Assembly: GCA_036583965.1 (NCBI GenBank)
Contig: JAZBQD010000019.1
Coordinates: 2,409,006 to 2,473,005 of the forward strand
Length of the DNA stretch: 64,000 nucleotides
Source of the DNA: Prunella strophiata
Taxonomy: Eukaryota; Chordata; Aves; Passeriformes; Prunellidae
Reading direction: 5' to 3'
Made by a program: the position numbers and the translations under genes. Shown one piece after another: positions 61,401 through 64,000 of this stretch (position 1 is the stretch's first letter; each line of letters starts with the position of its first letter). Under the pieces are notes generated by a model. The model made no database searches and was not told the DNA's origin. It saw nothing but the letters and a program-made list of their open reading frames with translations.

Positions 61401-61937
61401 TTAATTGCAGCCTTCCAGTGCCTGAAGGAGCCAACAAGGAAGATGAAGAGAGAGGATTTACAAGGGATGGAGGGACAGGACACAGGGAATGGCTTCCCAC
61501 TGCCAGAGGGCAGGGATGGATGGGAGATTGAGAAGGAATTCTTGGCTGAAATAGAATTCCCAGAGCAGTTGTGGCTGCTCCTGGATCTCTGGGGCTGAGC
61601 AGGGCTTGGAGCAACCCAGGATAGTGGAAGGTGTCCCTGCCATGGCAGGGGTGGGACTGGATGGGATTTAAAATCCTTCCAACTCAAACCATTCCATGAT
61701 TCTGTGGTTGTTCCACTCTCACCAAGCCTTGCTGAGCCCCCTGATGGAAATTCACATTAAACACATACCACTGGGGGTGAAAAAAGCCAAGGATGTTTTT
61801 CCAGTTTCCAAGCTACTGAAATAGTGCTGGGGGCTTGGCTCCTGCTGCAGGCTGGCACTTCCACATTTTGGGATGGAGGAGGCACAGAAGAGAAGGAAAA
61901 CCAAAGAAGAAACCCATCTGTCCTTTTGGGCTGGCAT
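28137..61937 (-). CDS. TXNDC16: thioredoxin domain-containing protein 16 (ERp90), 19 coding exons, complete
   Basis: Nineteen minus-strand exons with matching phases give 838 codons plus stop, close to the ~825 residues of mammalian TXNDC16. Known: a luminal ER protein of the PDI family (ERp90 in human). Seen: hydrophobic signal core at residues about 9-21; [10 protein letters not shown] near 118-127; [10 protein letters not shown] near 180; a strongly acidic run near 362-375; and a thioredoxin-like fold near 392-503 with VVLFYASWEAVSL where an active enzyme would have CxxC, and the cis-proline FPTI. With no CxxC there, this fold is unlikely to be an oxidoreductase. The C-terminus is RRHSEL, resembling an ER-retrieval tetrapeptide. 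The ATG at 61937 has G at -3; an acceptor-like TTGTAG ends at 61950, suggesting a 5' UTR intron and a promoter outside the visible sequence. Introns 4, 5, 8, 10, 11 and 13 hold nothing recognised; introns 1-3, 6, 7, 9, 12 and 14-18 hold CR1 or array sequence. Convergent with PTGER2. Confidence 0.97.
28558..28835 (-). mobile_element. CR1 3' end, minus orientation
   Basis: In intron 18. Plus-strand text reads CTGGGTTGGAAGGGACCTTA, GGCAGGGACACCTTCCACTG, AGCTGCTCTGGGCACCCTGT. A run of 14 C lies just upstream near 28508-28521. Confidence 0.88.
29359..29549 (-). CDS. TXNDC16: TXNDC16 coding exon 18
   Basis: Residues 680-744. Acceptor CAACAG, donor GTAAGT. Conserved [28 protein letters not shown] and [10 protein letters not shown]. 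Confidence 0.96.
29676..29810 (+). mobile_element. CR1 3' end, plus orientation
   Basis: In intron 17. GTTCAAAGCCAGGCTGGACA through TTCCAACCCAAACCATTCCA and a short tail. Confidence 0.82.
30239..30518 (+). mobile_element. CR1 3' end, plus orientation
   Basis: In intron 17. CTTCCCACTGCCAGAGGGCA through GGTGTTCCTGCCATGGCAGG to AACCCTTCTGGCATTCTGCC. Confidence 0.87.
31350..31510 (-). CDS. TXNDC16: TXNDC16 coding exon 17
   Basis: Residues 627-680. Acceptor TTTCAG, donor GTGAGT. Conserved [20 protein letters not shown] and CWLNL; a thioredoxin-fold-like hydrophobic strand FLILF is visible. Confidence 0.96.
32052..32190 (-). CDS. TXNDC16: TXNDC16 coding exon 16
   Basis: Residues 580-626. Acceptor TTTCAG, donor GTGAGT. 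Conserved [17 protein letters not shown] and QDMVQMI. Confidence 0.96.
32282..32425 (+). mobile_element. CR1 3' end, plus orientation
   Basis: In intron 15, 90 bp upstream of exon 16. GTCCAAGGCCAGCCTGGATG through CAACCCAAACCATTCTGGGA. Confidence 0.83.
32938..33145 (-). mobile_element. CR1 3' end, minus orientation
   Basis: In intron 15. Plus text ATCCCAGAATGGTTTGGGCT, GGCAGGGACACCTCCCACTG, CTCTGGGCACCCTGTGCCAG. Confidence 0.87.
33513..33685 (+). mobile_element. CR1 3' end, plus orientation
   Basis: In intron 15. GCTGCCCCTGGATCCCTGGA through AACCATTTTGGGGTTTTACT, ending ATGACTCTATAAGG. Confidence 0.83.
33686..35761 (-). other. TXNDC16 intron 15, repeat-poor part
   Basis: About 2 kb with no recognised exon or transposon; a 13-T run lies near 34439. 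Confidence 0.5.
35762..35846 (-). CDS. TXNDC16: TXNDC16 coding exon 15
   Basis: Residues 552-580. Acceptor TTCCAG, donor GTAAGT. Reads [16 protein letters not shown] and [10 protein letters not shown], aligning with the conserved EAGNYLKG-type segment of the family. Confidence 0.93.
36470..36600 (-). mobile_element. CR1 3' end, minus orientation
   Basis: In intron 14. Plus text AGGTTGGAAAAGACCTTAAG, GGTCAGGGACACCTTCCATC. Confidence 0.78.
37138..37428 (-). mobile_element. CR1 3' end, minus orientation
   Basis: In intron 14. Plus text CATAGAATCTCTGAATGGTC, GGGTTGGAAGGGACATTAAA, through CCAAAGTCCCTTTCCAGCTG. Confidence 0.88.
37429..38867 (-). other. TXNDC16 intron 14, repeat-poor part
   Basis: No exon or transposon recognised. 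Confidence 0.5.
38868..39020 (-). mobile_element. CR1 3' end, minus orientation
   Basis: In intron 14. Plus text AATCCCAGAATGGTTTGGGT, GGTGCTCCAAGCCCCATCCA. Confidence 0.84.
39375..39562 (+). mobile_element. CR1 3' end, plus orientation
   Basis: In intron 14. TCCTGGCACAGGGTGCCCAG through ACATTTCATGATTCTGTGAT. Confidence 0.85.
39826..39955 (+). repeat. 130-bp repeat, copy 1 (LINE reverse-transcriptase-like)
   Basis: About 91% identical to 41632-41763 in the same orientation. One frame reads GNYRAISPT, resembling a LINE reverse-transcriptase start motif (GNYRPIS), so both are probably fragments of an older CR1 ORF2. Lies in intron 14. Confidence 0.7.
40337..40473 (-). CDS. TXNDC16: TXNDC16 coding exon 14
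   Basis: Residues 506-552. Acceptor CCACAG; donor GTTTGT is weak. Reads [14 protein letters not shown] and [10 protein letters not shown], aligning with the conserved EAEEYLSGE and LGLF segments. Confidence 0.92.
40784..40952 (-). CDS. TXNDC16: TXNDC16 coding exon 13
   Basis: Residues 450-506, second half of the thioredoxin-like fold: [11 protein letters not shown], the sequon NVT, cis-proline [10 protein letters not shown], and GTEELSSFI. Acceptor CTCTAG, donor GTGAGT. Confidence 0.97.
41040..41092. repeat. AT-rich low-complexity stretch
   Basis: TATTTTATATATATATTTTA-type sequence in intron 12, 90 bp upstream of exon 13. Confidence 0.8.
41632..41763 (+). repeat. 130-bp repeat, copy 2 (LINE reverse-transcriptase-like)
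   Basis: Direct partner of 39826-39955, in intron 12. The two copies bracket exons 13 and 14. Confidence 0.7.
41828..41960 (-). mobile_element. CR1 3' end, minus orientation
   Basis: In intron 12. Plus text ATCATGGAGTCACAGAATGT, GGCAGGGACACCTTCCACCA. Confidence 0.83.
42896..43040 (+). mobile_element. CR1 3' end, plus orientation
   Basis: In intron 12. CCTTGGAGGGCTCCAGGCCA through CCCAAACCCTTCTGGGATTC. Confidence 0.75.
43930..44358 (+). mobile_element. CR1 3' end, plus orientation
   Basis: In intron 12. Same subfamily as 7480-8097 but without internal expansion: GAGCACCAGGAGGGGCTGAG, GGACCTTGTGGCTCTGCACA, GGGATTTAAAAGCTGTGTAG, tail ACAATTCCATGATTG. Confidence 0.88.
44359..45680 (-). other. 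TXNDC16 intron 12, non-repetitive part
   Basis: No exon or transposon recognised between the CR1 and the 43-bp array. Confidence 0.5.
45681..49401. repeat. 3.7-kb 43-bp minisatellite in TXNDC16 intron 12
   Basis: About 86 copies of a 43-bp unit: GCTGTTTGGGAAGAGGCTGG + GTTTTACTCACAGACTCTCC + TGT. Three recurrent binary variants mark units: GCTG/GTAG, AAGAGG/AAGAAG and CTCACAG/CCCACAG. On the transcribed (minus) strand nearly every unit contains CACAG|GAGAGTCT|GTGAGTAAAA, resembling an acceptor and a donor 8 nt apart. Since 43 is not a multiple of three, all frames are sampled. Confidence 0.98.
49655..49751 (-). mobile_element. CR1 3' end, minus orientation, abutted by a second CR1
   Basis: Plus text GATCACAGAGTAATTTGGAT through CAACCTGGCCTTGAATGTTT, stopping where the next CR1 starts. 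Confidence 0.8.
49752..50040 (-). mobile_element. CR1 3' end of another subfamily, minus orientation
   Basis: Plus text TTAGGTTGGAAAAGCCCTCC, GTCCCATGTCCCCAAGTGCC, AATCCCTCCAGGAATGGGGA, ending near GAGCAGAGACTCTG. Joined directly to the preceding CR1. Confidence 0.86.
50214..50273 (-). CDS. TXNDC16: TXNDC16 coding exon 12
   Basis: Residues 430-450. Acceptor TTTCAG, donor GTAAGG. Completes the Trp of ASWEAVSL and continues [13 protein letters not shown]. This is where an active PDI domain would carry WCGHC. Confidence 0.96.
50733..50879 (-). CDS. TXNDC16: TXNDC16 coding exon 11
   Basis: Residues 381-430. Acceptor TTGCAG, donor GTGAGT. Conserved [25 protein letters not shown] and the fold strand TVVLFYAS. 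Confidence 0.97.
51579..51720 (-). CDS. TXNDC16: TXNDC16 coding exon 10
   Basis: Residues 334-381. Acceptor CCTCAG, donor GTGTGC. Reads [16 protein letters not shown], then an acidic run rich in D and E ending KENNNQ. Confidence 0.96.
52864..53030 (-). mobile_element. CR1 3' end, minus orientation
   Basis: In intron 9, about 100 bp upstream of the exon 9 donor side. Plus text ATCATGGAATCATGGAAGGG, GGCAGGGACACCTTCCACTA, CACTTCCAGGGATGGGAAAT. Confidence 0.86.
53134..53194 (-). CDS. TXNDC16: TXNDC16 coding exon 9
   Basis: Residues 313-333, [20 protein letters not shown]. Acceptor TGGAAG and donor GTTGGA are both weak, but phase and neighbouring exons fit. Confidence 0.88.
53525..53691 (-). CDS. 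TXNDC16: TXNDC16 coding exon 8
   Basis: Residues 258-313. Acceptor CTCCAG, donor GTATTT. Conserved [37 protein letters not shown]. Confidence 0.97.
54280..54545 (+). mobile_element. CR1-derived fragment, plus orientation
   Basis: In intron 7. AAGGGGGCTGAGAGATGACC, GCTGCATCAGGGGAGGTTTA, GATTTCTTTACCAAGAGCAC match CR1 internal 3' text; no 3' tail. Confidence 0.65.
54773..54929 (-). CDS. TXNDC16: TXNDC16 coding exon 7
   Basis: Residues 205-257. Acceptor TCACAG, donor GTAGGC. Reads [30 protein letters not shown] and GAPLV. Confidence 0.95.
55010..55171 (+). mobile_element. CR1 fragment, 5' part split by LTR
   Basis: In intron 6. GGCTCCAGGGAGAGCTCAGA through GGAGAGGGACTGGGGACAAA; the text resumes after the LTR at 55734. 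Confidence 0.8.
55172..55733 (+). mobile_element. probable solo LTR inside CR1
   Basis: A 562-bp segment beginning TG and ending CA, flanked on both sides by GGGA (55168-55171 and 55734-55737), interrupts a CR1 whose text is continuous once it is removed. A TATA-like TTTTTATACTAAAAAC lies inside. No coding sequence. Four-base duplication and TG...CA ends fit an endogenous retroviral LTR; family not assigned. Orientation inferred from the TATA-like element. Confidence 0.65.
55734..55945 (+). mobile_element. CR1 fragment, 3' part split by LTR
   Basis: AGGGACAAGACACAGGGAAT, GGCCCTGGCACAGGGTGCCC through CTAGTGGAAGGTGTCCCTAG; lacks the terminal tail. Confidence 0.85.
56233..56245 (-). promoter_or_regulatory. 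CTCF-like motif in TXNDC16 intron 6
   Basis: Minus strand reads CCACTAGATGGCA, a full match to the CTCF core CCASYAGRKGGCR. It lies in a ~150-bp island with CpGs (56110-56300) next to a G-rich GGGAGGGGGCGGCGCTG stretch. Binding is untested. Confidence 0.4.
56316..56870 (-). mobile_element. CR1 3' end, minus orientation (~550 bp)
   Basis: In intron 6. Plus text AATGTTGGAAAAGCTCTCCA, GTCCCCAAGTGCCACATCCA, CTCAGGAGCTGTGCAGAGCC, GCTCCAGACCCTTCCCAGCT. The longest CR1 copy in the window besides 7480 and 43930. Confidence 0.88.
57419..57509 (-). CDS. TXNDC16: TXNDC16 coding exon 6
   Basis: Residues 175-205. Acceptor TTCCAG, donor GTACAT. Highly conserved [14 protein letters not shown] and [11 protein letters not shown]. 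Confidence 0.97.
58009..58130 (-). CDS. TXNDC16: TXNDC16 coding exon 5
   Basis: Residues 134-175. Acceptor CCTCAG, donor [40 protein letters not shown]. Confidence 0.97.
58921..58995 (-). CDS. TXNDC16: TXNDC16 coding exon 4
   Basis: Residues 109-134. Acceptor CCACAG, donor GTAAGT-like GTAAGTC. Conserved [19 protein letters not shown]. Confidence 0.97.
59163..59472 (+). mobile_element. CR1 3' end with 34-bp internal tandem expansion
   Basis: In intron 3. CACTTGGGGACATGGTGGCC, GGCAGTGCTGAGGGAAGGGT, then seven tandem copies (about 59214-59455) of GGAATGGTTGGACTCAATGA + TCTTAAAGGTCTTT, ending TTTTCCAACCTTAATTATTC. Confidence 0.92.
59966..60039 (-). CDS. TXNDC16: TXNDC16 coding exon 3
   Basis: Residues 85-109. 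Acceptor GTCTAG, donor [26 protein letters not shown]; the VNC...C pair recalls the post-active-site strand of a thioredoxin fold. Confidence 0.96.
60500..60690 (+). mobile_element. CR1 3' end, plus orientation
   Basis: In intron 2. CTGGCACAGGCTGCCCAGAG through GATGAGCTTTAAGGTCCCAG, with tail TGATTCTTTCATGATTCTAT. Confidence 0.85.
60765..60847 (-). CDS. TXNDC16: TXNDC16 coding exon 2
   Basis: Residues 57-84. Acceptor TTTCAG, donor [26 protein letters not shown], then VVK. Confidence 0.95.
61456..61710 (+). mobile_element. CR1 3' end, plus orientation
   Basis: In intron 1. GATGGAGGGACAGGACACAG through AACTCAAACCATTCCATGAT and TCTGTGG tail. Confidence 0.87.
61769..61937 (-). CDS. TXNDC16: TXNDC16 coding exon 1 with signal peptide
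   Basis: Residues 1-57. MPAQKDRW then the hydrophobic core [13 protein letters not shown] gives a secretory signal; [19 protein letters not shown] matches the conserved N-terminal segment. Donor GTATGT. Start chosen as the only Met before the hydrophobic core, with G at -3. Confidence 0.94.
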
Positions 61938-61949
61938 GGCTGTACCCAG

Positions 61950-63769
61950 CTACAAGCACAGGAGAGTCACAACTGGGGAAAAAAATTTAAAAAAATATAA
62001 TACATAAACACACACAAATACATATATGAGTGTTTCTCTGTTTTAGTCTCTGTTACACGGCTGTAATTTCCAACTGTGGAAATTTTTATTAATATGACAC
62101 AAACATCTTCAGGATATTATGAATTAGTCACTCAATCCACAGGTGACTCAGACAACTGCAAAAAGGACAGCAGAGGCCACTCTCTTCCCTCTGAGTGGCA
62201 CCTTCAAGTGCACAGACCCTCAGTGCTTTCAGCTTAGGGCTGGTTTTCCTCCCTCCTCTTTATTTCTTTTGAGTCAAACAAAAAATTCCATGCACAGGCA
62301 TCAAAGCAGTGACAGCACCATCCACAAACCCCCGCCCAAACTGTCTCAATTCCTGCTACAAAGCTTTGAGGATGCCAGTAGAATTTATTTGGCCCTGAAA
62401 GGTGTTTGCAAAGGGATGGGATGTGTTGTGGTTGCCAAAAACCCAATGGCCATTTGAGATTCAAACAGGAGAGCTCCCGTTTCAGTGCAAAATAGAAATG
62501 TGCATCTTCTGACACTTGTTTCTGGTCAAGTGAGGAAGAATTTTGCAGGTATATTTATAAAGATTTTCTAGCTGAAGTCCTTAGCATGAGGATGTTCTGC
62601 TGGTGCTTCAGGAACACATGTTCCAAATTATTTTTTTTTATAGAATAACTGATTTCTCTCTTATATTTATAAGGATTTATGTAACTTAAATGGATGCTAT
62701 TTTTGTATATACTGCTGGGTTTTTTCTTTACTCTGTGATCAGACGTTCTATACAATCTAACCTTTAAAGGATTAATTAAAAAATCAGATTACCCTTGACC
62801 TAAAATATGTGTAGCAATAAGTCAGACAAGAATTCTGTAAAATCTTTTCTGCTTCTGGCTACTGATTTTGCCACCTTGACTTTCCCAGAGAATACATTTA
62901 TGAAGTGTGAATTTTCCTGAACAGATTTATTTTGGTGGGAAGTGTCCCTGCCCCCGGGATGGAACAAGATGATTTTTAAGGTCTCTCCCAACTGAAACCA
63001 ATGTGGGATTTTGGGATTCTGCTCACTCCAGGCCATGGCAGATGATGTGAGGAGGTTAAAGGATGAGAAGCCACCTTCTTCCCACTCCATTCCTTCCCAG
63101 CCTGCTCCTCAGGGATTGCTCTCTGCTGCTGGAGCGTGGCTGCTCAACAAAGGGACAAAGCTGGGACTGAATCCATGCAGAATTTACATCACGAGCTGCA
63201 GCTGCTTCCCTCAACAAACACCCCTGTGTCCATGGGCTGTCACTCCTCCAGCACCCTGGCAGAGGCTGCCCTGGGATCAACCCAAGCTCCAACACTCCAA
63301 AAACAAGCAGGGAAAGCTCCTCTGCCATGCTCCAGGAGTGAGGAGTTACTGACAGGCACACTCAGCCTTCACAGGCTCCTTCTCCAGGAGCTGAGAGGTT
63401 TGGATCAGGCCTGAAGGCACAACAGAGCTGGAAACACATTAATTTTTTTTTTCTTTTCATCTCAAAATCTCCAGTTGTCCCCTTTCCAGCTTTGGGCAGT
63501 GTCATGCATTTCTGGTCCTGTGCCCTCCCATCTGTTGCCCTGGCTTACAGAGGGGACAGGGATCAGGCTGGGGGGGTGATGTTTATTAAATGACAAACTT
63601 GGCTACGGCAGGATGGAAAAATAAACACAATCCTGGCACGTGGGAACCAGCCCAGGTCAAATGGGAGAGCTCACTGTCAAGGAAGGCAGAGGAGCAGCCT
63701 CCAAGGACTCAAAGATGTCACAGGATTGTATCTGGAGGAGAGGGTCAGCAGTTTAAAACACAACTCCAG
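61950..63769. other. upstream of TXNDC16 coding start
   Basis: AT-rich low complexity at 61979-62035. A CR1 3' end in plus orientation lies at about 62935-63022 (GGTCTCTCCCAACTGAAACC). No CpG island or convincing non-coding first exon was found, so the promoter is probably beyond the window. Confidence 0.5.
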
Positions 63770-64000
63770 CCCCCAAGGGAGAGCTCAGAGTCCCTTGCAG
63801 TGCCTAAGGGGGCTCCAGGAGAGCTGGAGAGGGACGTGGGGACAAGGGATGGAGGGACAGGACACAGGGAATGGCTCCCAGGGCCAGAGGGCAGGGATGG
63901 ATGGGAGACTGGGAATTGGGAATTCCTGGCTGAGGCCCTGGCACAGGGTGTCCCAGATTAGCTGTGGCTGCCCCTGAACCCCTGGAAGTGTCCCAGGTCC
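63770..64000 (+). mobile_element. CR1 fragment, plus orientation, cut by window end
   Basis: AGGGAGAGCTCAGAGTCCCT, GGGGCTCC-type text, GATGGAGGGACAGGACACAG and GGCCCTGGCACAGGGTGTCC; continues past 64000. Confidence 0.85.

Overview
The window is nuclear DNA from a bird. Many truncated CR1 LINE 3' ends, all showing the avian CR1 tail (a motif like 'ggttggactcaatgatctt' followed by an ATTCTATG-type tail), point to Aves, and gene order and exon structure are typical of a vertebrate autosome. A finer placement such as passerine is only a guess. Two runs of exactly 500 N (1488-1987 and 17114-17613) look like fixed-size assembly gaps; both abut tandem repeats.

Three protein genes are supported, in the order PTGDR (+), PTGER2 (+), TXNDC16 (-), which is the conserved vertebrate order. 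Only the last coding exon of PTGDR is visible (2503-2781). PTGER2 has both coding exons (10895-11733 and 15798-16034), with an apparent net +2 frameshift in the first transmembrane helix. TXNDC16 (the PDI-family protein ERp90 in human) is complete on the minus strand: 19 coding exons between 61937 and 28137 join with consistent splice phases into an 838-residue reading frame. Prostanoid receptor genes and TXNDC16 are convergent and separated by about 12 kb.

The rest is dominated by minisatellites, roughly 14-15 kb of the 64 kb: a 45-bp purine-rich array (1-1487), an 18-bp array (4.3-4.9 kb), a 9/39-bp array (5.9-6.7 kb), a CR1-born 30-bp array (7.5-7.8 kb), a 19-bp GC-rich array directly upstream of the PTGER2 start codon (10.1-10.9 kb), a 16-bp array and a CTCCT tract inside the PTGER2 intron, a ~155-bp array after PTGER2, a 3-kb array of two interspersed units (19.4-22.4 kb), a 2.7-kb 33-bp array (23.3-26.0 kb) and a 3.7-kb 43-bp array in TXNDC16 intron 12 (45.7-49.4 kb). 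Because most units lack stop codons, the arrays produce very long spurious open frames on both strands.

The remaining sequence is introns and intergenic DNA with scattered CR1 fragments in both orientations, one probable solo LTR inserted into a CR1, and no recognisable RNA genes. The biology is ordinary vertebrate receptor and ER-chaperone genes; what stands out is the repeat architecture around and within them.
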